Below are positions 10,206-18,227 of a DNA stretch of 38,906 nt, one piece after another. Made by a program: the position numbers and the translations under genes. The notes beneath the pieces are model-generated. The model saw nothing but the letters and a program-made list of their open reading frames with translations, did not search any database and was not told where the DNA came from. Numbering within the stretch: the first letter of the stretch is position 1; each line of letters starts with the position of its first letter. This stretch comes from Methanothrix sp. (GTDB lineage Archaea > Halobacteriota > Methanosarcinia > Methanotrichales > Methanotrichaceae). The stretch spans positions 1 through 38,906 of the forward strand of contig JAPKXZ010000036.1 in assembly GCA_026394555.1 (NCBI GenBank). Reading direction: 5' to 3'.

Positions 10206-10553
10206 CGCATCTCTGCCGCCGCGCCCGAGCGCGCTCGCCCAGGCCCACCAGCATCTTTACGCCGATGGTAAGCATGCCGAGATCACAGGCCCCCTGGCAA
10301 AGGCCTGCCCAAAGACGAGGCTGGCAACTTCTTCGCAAGCCAGGAGCGTTCGGATGTAGTGCACTATTCACCAGGCCTTCCTGACGGAAAAAATGCGGGA
10401 TGAGATGACCCCAGCTAGAAGCAAACGGAGATCAAGGGCTTCCTGGGCTGGCTGGAGGGCTACCTGGGAGCAAAGGTGGAGGACCTCACGCCCAAGACCA
10501 AATTGCAAAGCTACTACGAGCACGATTATGAGAGCTTTTTGGCGGTGATGTAA
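10206..10553 (+). pseudogene. Tail remnant T3 of a type IIG restriction-modification gene
   Basis: The homology starts near CGCATCTCTGCC, at the same border as T2, and ends at GAGAGCTTTTTGGCGGTG, so the last ~200 bases of the tail are missing. It is frame-broken. Like T2 it reads CCCCCTGGCAAAGGCCTGCC and CACCAGGCCTTCCTG where the intact gene has an in-frame version. The tRNA genes of the core chromosome begin shortly after it. Confidence 0.88.
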
Positions 10554-10609
10554 ATGGAATTGTCATCCCAAAAATCAACATAAAGAAAATGATTTACTTA
10601 GTAATTATA

Positions 10610-10682
<73 letters not shown>

Positions 10683-10687
10683 TCAAG

Positions 10688-10761
10688 TGGGCCCGACGCG
10701 ATTCGAACGCATGACCTCCGCCATGTCAAGGCGACGTCATAACCAGCTAGACCACGGGCCC
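10688..10761 (-). tRNA. tRNA-Val (GAC)
   Basis: The cloverleaf has acceptor GGGCCCG paired with CGGGCCC, anticodon loop TTGACAT with GAC, T-loop TTCGAAT and discriminator A. A TATA-like CTTTATC lies about 28-35 bases upstream on the minus strand (near 10790-10797). It is probably co-transcribed with tRNA-Phe. Confidence 0.95.
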
Positions 10762-10827
10762 GCAAGCACCTTCCCTATCGCCTTCTCGCAGATAAAGTCT
10801 TCGGTCCGACTTAGGAATAGCTAAAAT

Positions 10828-10873
10828 GAAATTTGGATAGGGCCGGCATCGTGCCCGGCCCTATCCAAATTTC
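10828..10873 (-). terminator. 19-bp perfect hairpin after carB
   Basis: GAAATTTGGATAGGGCCGG (10828-10846) pairs exactly with its complement at 10855-10873 around an 8-base loop. The right arm touches the carB stop codon. On the minus strand the hairpin is followed by ATTTTAG. It is likely to end carAB transcription and insulate the tRNA promoter. Confidence 0.75.
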
Positions 10874-13800
10874 AATTGTAGTAGACCTCTTTGTGATACT
10901 CATCCAGCGCCTTGATGGTTATCTGATCCTTCTTGGCCATGAGAATGGCATCTGCCGCTGCCACAGCCGCCTGAATGGTGGTGATGTAAGGGATGTGGTA
11001 GTCCACGGCGCTTCTCCGGATCTGGAAGCCGTCCTTGACCGACTCTTTGGTGGTGGGCGTATTGATGATCAGCTTCACCTCGCCAATCTTGACGTAGTCC
11101 ATGATATTGGGGCTGCCGTTGTAGATCTTATTCACCCTCACCACAGGCAGGCCCGAACGGCGCAGGTACTCGGCTGTGCTATCTGTGGCAATGATGGAAA
11201 GCCCCGCATCATGCAGCTTCTTGGCAGCCACAGCAACGGCTGCCTTGTCCTCATCCTTGACGGAGATGAAGACCATGCCCTCCAGGGGCAGCGGATTGTC
11301 CGCAGACAGCTCCGCCTTGAAGAAGGCCAGGCCCAGCTTGTAGTCTATGCCCATGACCTCGCCCGTAGACCTCATCTCCGGCCCCAACAGCACGTCTGCG
11401 CCAGGCAGCTTGTCAAAGGGCAAAAGCACCTCCTTGACGGAGACGTAAGGCGTCTTGGGCTCTAAAAGGGTGCCCTGCTCCCGCAAGGATTTCCCAATCA
11501 TGACATTGGCGGCAATCTTGGCCAGGGGCAGGCCCACGGCTTTGGAGACGAAAGGTATGGTGCGGCTCGACCTGGGATTGGCCTCCAGAACATAAACCGT
11601 TCCGTCTTTGTAAGCCATCTGCAGGTTCACAATTCCTACGACTTTAAGCCCCAGCGCGATCCTGCGCACGTAGTCCCTTACCACCTCTAAAACCACGCCC
11701 GGCAAGGTCTGAGGAGGAATCATGCAGGCGCTGTCGCCCGAATGAATGCCTGCCTCCTCGATGTGCTCCATGATGGCGCCAATGAGGACATCGGTGCCGT
11801 CGCAAACAGCGTCCACATCGATCTCCACGGCGTTTTGCAGGAAATCATCGATAAGAACGGGATGATCATGGGAGACGCGCACCGCTTCGCGCATGTAGAC
11901 CTCCAGGCCCGCCTCATCGTAAACGATCTCCATGGCCCTGCCTCCCAGAACGTAGCTGGGCCGCACCAGCACGGGATAGCCGATCCTGGTGGCAACCGCC
12001 TTGGCTTCGACTGGAGTGAAGGCTATGCCGGCACGAGGCTGAGGTATGTTCAACTGGTCCATGAGAGCATTGAACCTCTCCCGGTCCTCCGCCAGATCAA
12101 TGCTGTCCGGGCTGGTGCCCAGAATCTTTGTCTTCAGGCCGCGACGTGCGATCTCCTTTTCCAGGGGGAAGGCCAGGTTTATGGCCGTCTGGCCGCCGAA
12201 CTGCACCAGTACACCGTAGGGCTGCTCCTTTTCCAGGATGTTCATGACGTCCTCCAAAGTAACCGGCTCAAAGAAGAGCTTGTCAGAGGTATCGTAATCG
12301 GTGGAAACGGTCTCAGGATTGTTGTTGACGATATGGGTCTCGATGCCCTGCTCCCTTAGTGCCATCACAGCATGAACTGTGCAATAGTCAAACTCGATGC
12401 CTTGCCCGATCCTGATGGGGCCTGAGCCCAAAATCAGCACCTTCTTTTTGTCGGAGGGCAAGAGTTCGCACTGGGTGTCATAGGTGGAGTAGTAGTAGGG
12501 GGTCTTGGCCTCAAACTCGGCGGCACAGGTATCCACCATCTTGTAAGTAGGAATGATGCCAAGCGAGATACGCATATCGGTTATCTCTTCCCGGCTTTTG
12601 CCCACGATGTCGGCTATCTGCTTATCAGTAAAGCCGGTGCGTTTGGCCTTCCTCAGAACCTTTGCATCGAGCCCGGCTCTAATCTCTTCTTCCATGGCGA
12701 TGATGTTCTCGATCCTGTAGAGGAAGTAAGGCTCAATGCCTGTGATCTTCGAGATCTCCTCCGAGGACATGCCTCTCTTCAAGGCCTGGTAGATGGCAAA
12801 GAGCCGCTCGTCAGTGGGATTTACCAGGAGGTTTTTAACCTCTTCATCCGTCCAGATGGTGTACTTTCCCGCGTACCCCAGATCTTTATCGATATCCAGG
12901 GAACGAATGGCCTTCATGAGAGCCTCCTCATAGCTTCTTCCAATGGCCATGACCTCGCCTGTGGATTTCATGGCCGTGGTGAGGGTCTTGTTGGCCTTGA
13001 CGAACTTGTCGAACGGCCAGCGGGGAATCTTGATCACCACATAATCCACGGCAGGCTCGAAGGAAGCGGGCGTCTCTTTGGTAACATCGTTTCTGATCTC
13101 ATCGAGTGTCATACCGATGGCGATCTTGGCGGTGACCCGGGCAATGGGGTAACCGGTGGCCTTGGAGGCCAGAGCCGAGGAGCGGGAGACGCGGGGGTTG
13201 ACCTCGATGACCCGGTACTCCCCGTTCTTGAATGCAAACTGGATGTTGCAGCCACCCTCAATTTCTAAAGCGCGGATGATGTTGATGGCAGCGCTTCGTA
13301 GCATCTGAATCTCCTTATCGGACAGGGTCTGGATGGGCGTGACGACGATAGACTCGCCGGTGTGAATGCCCATGGGATCCATATTCTCCATGTTGCAAAT
13401 GGTGATGCAGGTATTGTTCGAGTCCCTCATCACCTCGTACTCCAGCTCAGTCCAGCCCCCCAGGCTCTCCTCCAGCAGAACCTGGCTGATGCGAGACCTC
13501 TTCAGCCCCAGTTCGCAGATGGAGAGCAGCTCCTCGCGGGTCTTGGCAATGCCTCCCCCCGAGCCGCCCAAGGTGTATGCGGGCCGAACCACCAGCGGCA
13601 GTCCCAGCTCCTCCATGACCGCCAAGGCCTCGTCCAGTGTGTTGACGGCTTTGCTCTTCGGCACAGGCTCGCCCACACGTTGCATGGCCTTCTTGAAGAG
13701 ATCGCGGTCTTCAGCCTCCTGAATGGATTTAACGGACGTTCCCAAAACCTCGACATTGAATTTCTCGAGAACGCCCATATCCGCCAGCTCAGATGTGATG

Positions 13801-14090
13801 TTCAGACCTGTCTGGCCGCCGATGCCGGCAATAATTCCATCCGGCCTCTCCTTCTCGATGATCTTGGCCAAAATCTCCGGCACCAGAGGCTCAATGTAGA
13901 CCTTATCGGCAGTGTCTGGATCGGTCATGATGGTGGCCGGATTGGAGTTGACCAAGACGACCTCGATTCCCTCTTCGCGCAGGGATTTGCAGGCCTGAGA
14001 GCCGGAGAAATCAAATTCTGCGGCCTGACCAATCTGAATGGGCCCCGAGCCGATGAGAAGGACCTTATGGATATCATTTCTTTTGGGCAT
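10872..14090 (-). CDS. carB: Carbamoyl-phosphate synthase large subunit
   Basis: This 1072-aa protein makes carbamoyl phosphate from bicarbonate, ammonia (delivered from CarA) and two ATP, for arginine and pyrimidine synthesis. It is a duplicated synthetase: the first half opens KVLLIGSGPIQIGQAAEFDFSG and the second repeats it as KVLILGSGPIRIGQGIEFDY. Each has an ATP-grasp domain (LVVRPAYTLGGSGGGIA and LVRPSYVLGGRAMEIVY). The C-terminal MGS-like allosteric domain ends in DEYHKEVYYN. I take ATG 14090, which matches the family start and has GGAGG 7 bases upstream; the same frame stays open further upstream only as a shadow of carA. carA lies directly upstream with a 2-base gap, so carAB form an operon. 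Length is normal. Confidence 0.97.
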   Translation of the reverse strand: MPKRNDIHKVLLIGSGPIQIGQAAEFDFSGSQACKSLREEGIEVVLVNSNPATIMTDPDTADKVYIEPLVPEILAKIIEKERPDGIIAGIGGQTGLNITSELADMGVLEKFNVEVLGTSVKSIQEAEDRDLFKKAMQRVGEPVPKSKAVNTLDEALAVMEELGLPLVVRPAYTLGGSGGGIAKTREELLSICELGLKRSRISQVLLEESLGGWTELEYEVMRDSNNTCITICNMENMDPMGIHTGESIVVTPIQTLSDKEIQMLRSAAINIIRALEIEGGCNIQFAFKNGEYRVIEVNPRVSRSSALASKATGYPIARVTAKIAIGMTLDEIRNDVTKETPASFEPAVDYVVIKIPRWPFDKFVKANKTLTTAMKSTGEVMAIGRSYEEALMKAIRSLDIDKDLGYAGKYTIWTDEEVKNLLVNPTDERLFAIYQALKRGMSSEEISKITGIEPYFLYRIENIIAMEEEIRAGLDAKVLRKAKRTGFTDKQIADIVGKSREEITDMRISLGIIPTYKMVDTCAAEFEAKTPYYYSTYDTQCELLPSDKKKVLILGSGPIRIGQGIEFDYCTVHAVMALREQGIETHIVNNNPETVSTDYDTSDKLFFEPVTLEDVMNILEKEQPYGVLVQFGGQTAINLAFPLEKEIARRGLKTKILGTSPDSIDLAEDRERFNALMDQLNIPQPRAGIAFTPVEAKAVATRIGYPVLVRPSYVLGGRAMEIVYDEAGLEVYMREAVRVSHDHPVLIDDFLQNAVEIDVDAVCDGTDVLIGAIMEHIEEAGIHSGDSACMIPPQTLPGVVLEVVRDYVRRIALGLKVVGIVNLQMAYKDGTVYVLEANPRSSRTIPFVSKAVGLPLAKIAANVMIGKSLREQGTLLEPKTPYVSVKEVLLPFDKLPGADVLLGPEMRSTGEVMGIDYKLGLAFFKAELSADNPLPLEGMVFISVKDEDKAAVAVAAKKLHDAGLSIIATDSTAEYLRRSGLPVVRVNKIYNGSPNIMDYVKIGEVKLIINTPTTKESVKDGFQIRRSAVDYHIPYITTIQAAVAAADAILMAKKDQITIKALDEYHKEVYYN

Positions 14091-14092
14091 CT

Positions 14093-15238
14093 CTATCGCC
14101 TCCCGGCCTCGCCAGCCCGGCCATTCATTATTCTCAAGACCGATCCAAAGAATGGGTCTTCCGTGCAGAGCGGTCCGGGATGGGCCTCGGGATGGTACTG
14201 GACCGCCAGAACATTGAGCTTGTCGCTCTTTATGCCTTCGACTGTGCCGTCGTTGGCATTTAGCTGGGTGATCTCCAGGTCCGTGCCCTCCACTGAGCCG
14301 GGTCGGACGGCAAAGTTGTGATTCTGAGAGGTGATGTAGACGATTCTTTTTTCCAGGTCTTTGACGGGCTGATTGCCACCATGGTGGCCGAACTTGAGTT
14401 TGAAGGTCTGGGCGCCCAGGCCCAGGGATATGACCTGATGTCCCAGGCATATTCCAAAGATGGGAATTTGTCCCGCATAGTGCCGGACGGCAGAGATGGC
14501 CTCCTTGGCCATTTCGGGGTCACCAGGTCCATTGGAGACGAAGAGTGCCTGCGGCGCTGTAGCCTCGATCATAGATATGTCGGCATGCGCAGGAAACACA
14601 GTTAAATCGAATCCACGACAAGAGAGGCTTTTAAGAATATTCCTCTTAATGCCTAAATCCAGCACCGCCATGCGAGGGCCATTGCCTTTCATGCGGTAAG
14701 GTGATTTGCAGGTCACATCTCCCAGCAGATTTTGGAGAGAGATATCGGCCTGGGACCTTGCCATTGCCACCACATCCATGTCTTGCACGTCTCTCCTTTC
14801 GCCAACGGCAAGCGCGGCTTTCATCACGCCAAGCTCTCTTACCTTCAACGTGAGCATGCGAGTATCCACGTCACATAGTCCGGGCTTGCCCTCATCAATA
14901 AGGAACCGGTTGAGCGTCTTTGCATGACGATGATGTGTTGGACGATCCCAGTATTCCCGGCTGACCATGGCGCGCGGCCACATCCTTTCGGATTGAAAAT
15001 CCTCGCCGCTTATGCCGTAATTTCCTTGCAGAGGATATGTGAACATGAGCATCTGTCCGTGGTAAGAGGGGTCTGTTAATGCCTCCTCATATCCGGACAT
15101 AACGGTAGTAAAGACCAGTTCACCCGAGACCAAGCCAGGCGCACCAAAACCGGTACCTTCCACCCTTGTACCGTCTTCTAACCCTAAGACCCCAATCATA
15201 GTATCGGCAACACAAGAAGCTAAGTCATCTAAATACAT
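14093..15238 (-). CDS. carA: Carbamoyl-phosphate synthase small (glutaminase) subunit
   Basis: The protein hydrolyses glutamine and feeds ammonia to CarB. The N-terminal CarA domain (GLEDGTRVEGTGFGAPG, GYEEALTDPSYHGQ) is followed by a class I amidotransferase domain with nucleophile C264 in FGICLGHQ and the His-Glu pair in VQYHPEAHPG. It is 381 aa from ATG 15238. The family usually starts close to MIGVLGLEDGT, so ATG 15199 (368 aa) is a real alternative; neither has a clear Shine-Dalgarno site, so the mRNA may be leaderless. It is the first gene of the carAB operon and divergent from the DUF3467 gene at 15284. Confidence 0.95.
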   Translation of the reverse strand: MYLDDLASCVADTMIGVLGLEDGTRVEGTGFGAPGLVSGELVFTTVMSGYEEALTDPSYHGQMLMFTYPLQGNYGISGEDFQSERMWPRAMVSREYWDRPTHHRHAKTLNRFLIDEGKPGLCDVDTRMLTLKVRELGVMKAALAVGERRDVQDMDVVAMARSQADISLQNLLGDVTCKSPYRMKGNGPRMAVLDLGIKRNILKSLSCRGFDLTVFPAHADISMIEATAPQALFVSNGPGDPEMAKEAISAVRHYAGQIPIFGICLGHQVISLGLGAQTFKLKFGHHGGNQPVKDLEKRIVYITSQNHNFAVRPGSVEGTDLEITQLNANDGTVEGIKSDKLNVLAVQYHPEAHPGPLCTEDPFFGSVLRIMNGRAGEAGRR

Positions 15239-15283
15239 TTCGATATCATCATCTTTTTTAAGCTGGAGCCCTATCCCGCATGC

Positions 15284-15628
15284 ATGGAAGTTAAAGTGGA
15301 AATCTCAAAAAGCTCCGATTTTAGCCAGGTCTATGCCATAGGCGCGATCGGAGGACACAGCCCCTACGACTTTCGCATTGCCTTTTACAACGACTCGCCA
15401 AAGACGATGGTCGAGGACGGCAAGAGCATGACGGTCATGGAGAGAAAGATCGATACGGAGATCATTCTCTCACCCCTGGCGGCCAAGGAACTGGCCAACT
15501 GGCTGGTAGAGCACATCAAGGACTACGAGAAGGTCTTCGGAGAGATCAAGAGGCCGGGATCGGTATCCCAGAATCCTGCCATTGCAGAGAAGGGCAGCGA
15601 GTCGGCAGCTATCCAGGGATATATGTGA
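15284..15628 (+). CDS. DUF3467 family protein
   Basis: The 114-aa protein matches the DUF3467 family: a strand-rich N-terminal half (VEISKSSDFSQVYAIGAIGGH, PYDFRIAFYND), then the signature IILSPLAAKELANWLVEHIKDYEKVFGEI. The function is not known; members are widespread in archaea and bacteria, and the fold suggests a small all-beta scaffold followed by a helix. The C-terminal ~25 residues are polar and probably disordered. A TPR gene follows after 7 bases, so the two may be co-transcribed. It diverges from carA with only about 45 bases between them, so both promoters are compact. Confidence 0.85.
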   Translation: MEVKVEISKSSDFSQVYAIGAIGGHSPYDFRIAFYNDSPKTMVEDGKSMTVMERKIDTEIILSPLAAKELANWLVEHIKDYEKVFGEIKRPGSVSQNPAIAEKGSESAAIQGYM

Positions 15629-15635
15629 GGCGGCT

Positions 15636-16184
15636 ATGAACAACAAAGAGAAGGTGCTGCTGCATAGAGGCATGGACAGGGTCAAGCAGAAGATGTTCGA
15701 GGAGGCTCTAGAGATCTTCGAGCGAGTGCTGGCATTGAACCAAGAGATCCCGGAAGTCTGGAACAACCAGGGCGTGGCCCTCTATGGCCTAGGCCGCTTC
15801 GACGAGGCCATGCAAAGCTACGATCGATGCCTGGCCATCGATCCCGAAAATCTGGATGCCCTGAGGAACAAGGGCTTTTTGCTGAGAAACCAGAAGAGGC
15901 TGGAAGAAGCGCTTCTGGTTTACGACAGCGTTCTCCAGAGAGGAGGCGATGCCTATGACCAGGAATCCACGGCTGCAGTACTCACGGCATTAGGACGACT
16001 GGAAGAGGCATTGAGTTGCCTGTACCTGGCCAGGGAGGCAATGCCTTTGAAGCGCCTGGAAGACGAGATTGAGATGGTAAAGGGGCTGATGGAGCAGAAA
16101 GGGATACCTATTCCTCAGGAGAGAGCCCCCCCGGAGATAGCCCATCAGAGAGCCCTTCAAAGGGATCTGCAGGGGAAAGAGTGA
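15636..16184 (+). CDS. TPR repeat protein
   Basis: The 182-aa protein consists of tandem tetratricopeptide repeats: FEEALEIFERVLALNQEIPE, then VWNNQGVALYGLGRFDEAMQ, then LDALRNKGFLLRNQKRLEEA, with a fourth degenerate unit near residue 115-140. TPR arrays form helical scaffolds for protein partners; the partner is unknown. ATG 15636 is preferred because GTGAGGCGG lies just upstream; the frame also stays open further 5'. It follows the DUF3467 gene closely and may work with it. No signal peptide is seen, so it is probably cytosolic. Confidence 0.88.
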   Translation: MNNKEKVLLHRGMDRVKQKMFEEALEIFERVLALNQEIPEVWNNQGVALYGLGRFDEAMQSYDRCLAIDPENLDALRNKGFLLRNQKRLEEALLVYDSVLQRGGDAYDQESTAAVLTALGRLEEALSCLYLAREAMPLKRLEDEIEMVKGLMEQKGIPIPQERAPPEIAHQRALQRDLQGKE

Positions 16185-16231
16185 TATCATCAAAAAGAGA
16201 ATCTTAAAGCATAATTTTTGGGGGATCGATA

Positions 16232-16465
16232 TTGAAGGGCTTCATAATGATTAACGTTGAGCCGGGAACGGAGAAGGCGGTCCACGATTGCCTGGAGGGC
16301 ATCAAAGGTATTCGGGAGGTTGTACCGGTCTATGGAGAGAGAGACTTCATCGCCATAGCTGATGTGGAGAGCATATCCGACCTAAACCGGGCTGTTCTGA
16401 GCGTAAGAGAGATCAATGGAGTGACTTATACTCAGACGATTCTTGGCATGGAGCTGAAGTTCTAG
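16232..16465 (+). CDS. Lrp/AsnC-type ligand-binding (RAM) domain protein without HTH
   Basis: The 77-aa protein is a stand-alone RAM (AsnC_trans_reg) domain: MKGFIMINVEPGTEKAVHDC, VPVYGERDFIAIADVESISD, and TYTQTILGMELKF at the end. Such domains oligomerise and bind amino acids. Without the DNA-binding half this one probably acts as a co-regulator or metabolic sensor. I use TTG 16232, with GGGGATCG upstream, because the residues before the internal ATG (16247) belong to the first beta strand. The MFS transporter follows after 6 bases, so an operon is likely. Confidence 0.87.
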   Translation: MKGFIMINVEPGTEKAVHDCLEGIKGIREVVPVYGERDFIAIADVESISDLNRAVLSVREINGVTYTQTILGMELKF

Positions 16466-16471
16466 AGATTA

Positions 16472-17656
16472 ATGCCCACGCTCAAAGATACCGGCTCGCT
16501 TGCGCCCCTTTATCTGGCCGTCTTCGTCGCTGTCCTGGGATTCTCCCTGATTGCGCCGTTTTTTCCTCGCTATGTCATGGATATGGGCGCATCTTACACC
16601 ATGCTCGGATTTATTGTCTCCATCTACGGAGCGGTGCAGCTTCTCACCCAGATACCCATAGGCCGCCTCTCCGATCAGATGGGGAGAAAGAAGATCTTGC
16701 TCCTGGGCCTGGCCACATTTTGCTTCCTTCCGCTCTTTTACATCTATGCGAAGAATGCAAATTCTCTCCTGCTCATCAGAGCTTTGGGAGGACTGGGAGC
16801 CGCAGCCGTCTGGCCTATTGCCATGGCACTGATTATCGATCAGGCAGATGCGAAAAACAGAGGGGCGGCCATGGGCCGGTACAACGCCGCGTTCTTCTTT
16901 GCGTTAGCTTTAGGTCCACTCATTGGAGGAATGCTCTACGATTTTCTCGGCCTGAAGGCTCCATTCTATTTGTGGGCTCTTCTGGGAGCAGCTTCGTTTT
17001 TTGTAGTCTATTTCCGGGTAAAAGATCCTGAGAAAATAAGAGTAAAGATGGGGCTTCTTCCTTCCCGAGGAAAGGAAACACTCATCGCTCCCGGCTATCG
17101 GCTCACATTTCTAGCCTGCTCCTCTGTCGTCCTCTGGGCAGGAGTGGTAGGCGGCTTCAACTTCACCATGCTGCCAGGCTTTGCCGCCAGCCTGGGCTTT
17201 AATGCTACGGATGTGGGGATAATCTACCTGGTTTACGGAGGCAGCACCGCTCTTTTTAATATCTACTTTGGCCGCCAGGCCGACCGGGGAACAAGAAAAA
17301 GACTCATCTTCACCGGCTGCCTGGTGGGGGCCGTCAGTTTTGCTTTTCTTTCCCTGGCAGATGCATTGATCACCGTCACATTCCTTTTCGCGGGCCTCGG
17401 CATGGGGCTAGGCATGGCAAGCCCGGCAGCCGCGGCGCTAATCGCTGATACCACCAGCAAAGCGCGACGCGGAGAGGTTTACGGCATCTTCAATACCGCT
17501 CGCATGAGCGGTGTGGTTATCGGGCCGCTTATTGCAGGACTGACCGCGGATCTGCATGGGGTTGACGGTTGCATCTATGTCTTCACACTATTGGCGATTG
17601 CCATAACTCTTGTAACTCTATTCGTCCGAGAGTCAAATATAACTAATTATGAATAG
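16472..17656 (+). CDS. MFS transporter
   Basis: The 394-aa protein has about 12 hydrophobic helices. It shows the MFS motif A between helices 2 and 3 as GRLSDQMGRKKILLLG, and a related GRQADRGTRKRLI at the equivalent place in the second half. The substrate cannot be told from sequence; drug or small-metabolite efflux is common for this type. It is preceded by a RAM-domain gene that may sense the cargo. A T-rich run (17696-17704) follows the gene and can end transcription. Confidence 0.93.
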   Translation: MPTLKDTGSLAPLYLAVFVAVLGFSLIAPFFPRYVMDMGASYTMLGFIVSIYGAVQLLTQIPIGRLSDQMGRKKILLLGLATFCFLPLFYIYAKNANSLLLIRALGGLGAAAVWPIAMALIIDQADAKNRGAAMGRYNAAFFFALALGPLIGGMLYDFLGLKAPFYLWALLGAASFFVVYFRVKDPEKIRVKMGLLPSRGKETLIAPGYRLTFLACSSVVLWAGVVGGFNFTMLPGFAASLGFNATDVGIIYLVYGGSTALFNIYFGRQADRGTRKRLIFTGCLVGAVSFAFLSLADALITVTFLFAGLGMGLGMASPAAAALIADTTSKARRGEVYGIFNTARMSGVVIGPLIAGLTADLHGVDGCIYVFTLLAIAITLVTLFVRESNITNYE

Positions 17657-17704
17657 AATAAAAAAAAAAATAATACAGTCGGAACGTTCTGTCCGCCCTT
17701 TTTT
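17657..17704. terminator. Convergent terminator region between MFS and exported-protein genes
   Basis: The 48 bases hold an A-run (17660-17670, a U-run for the minus strand), a weak ACAG..CTGT/GGAACGTTC hairpin and a T-run (17697-17702) for the plus strand. This suits two convergent genes. Confidence 0.5.
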
Positions 17705-17705
17705 C

Positions 17706-18104
17706 CTATAGCACTCCAGGAGTGTTTAAGGCGCTCCAGGAACCTTGCGAACCGATCCTCAGTGAGGACTTGCTCTGCGCGTACTTCATGTTATCTTCCA
17801 GGTGTCCGCCAAAGGTGACCGAGATGGGAGACATGGATGTGGGAGCCTTGCTGCCGATCTGAATGGCATTGGTGTTATTGCTAAGTTTAACTGGGATGGC
17901 ATTGTTGTAGAAGCTCTGGCCCAGGAGAGGGAAATAGGGAGCATCTAAGATTTCCAGAATAGATATATCCGCTGCAGTGAAGGAAGCTGCCTTCGTGGGG
18001 TAGTTCATCTGGAAGAACATGGGATCATCGTAAAGCCACATCGTTGCCAGGCCGGTGCCGGCCAGCATTAAGAGCACAGCTAAAGCAATCGTATATTTCA
18101 TCAT
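17706..18104 (-). CDS. Small exported protein of unknown function
   Basis: The 132-aa protein (from ATG 18104) begins with a clear signal peptide, MMKYTIALAVLLMLAGTGLA, and GGGGGAG precedes the start by 6 bases. The mature part (about 110 aa) has TAADISILEILDAPYFPLLG, several Asn/Ser-rich turns (KLSNNTNAIQIGS) and PISVTFGGHLEDNMKYAQSK near the end. I recognise no family. It lies downstream of the giant surface protein on the same strand, separated by a terminator-like hairpin, so the two may act at the same cell surface but are probably transcribed separately. Confidence 0.75.
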   Translation of the reverse strand: MMKYTIALAVLLMLAGTGLATMWLYDDPMFFQMNYPTKAASFTAADISILEILDAPYFPLLGQSFYNNAIPVKLSNNTNAIQIGSKAPTSMSPISVTFGGHLEDNMKYAQSKSSLRIGSQGSWSALNTPGVL

Positions 18105-18149
18105 AGTTTCTCCCCCAGACACCCGTTGGATTTAAACCTATTGGAAAAA

Positions 18150-18183
18150 GAAATGAGATGGGCACAACCCTTTGCCCCATCTC
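18150..18183 (-). terminator. Terminator-like hairpin after the giant surface-protein gene
   Basis: GAGATGGG (18155-18162) pairs with CCCATCTC (18176-18183). On the minus strand the stem is followed by a T-rich ATTTCTTTTTCC. It lies about 45 bases past the stop of the large gene. Confidence 0.65.
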
Positions 18184-18227
18184 AAGTACGTCTATGCGCT
18201 ATGTTTCACCCATCATGATCTATCTCG

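Noticed and set aside
14091-14450. N-terminal extension of carB by about 119 residues
   Set aside because: The frame is open but lies wholly within carA and has no CarB similarity; the family start with GGAGG at the right distance is at 14090.
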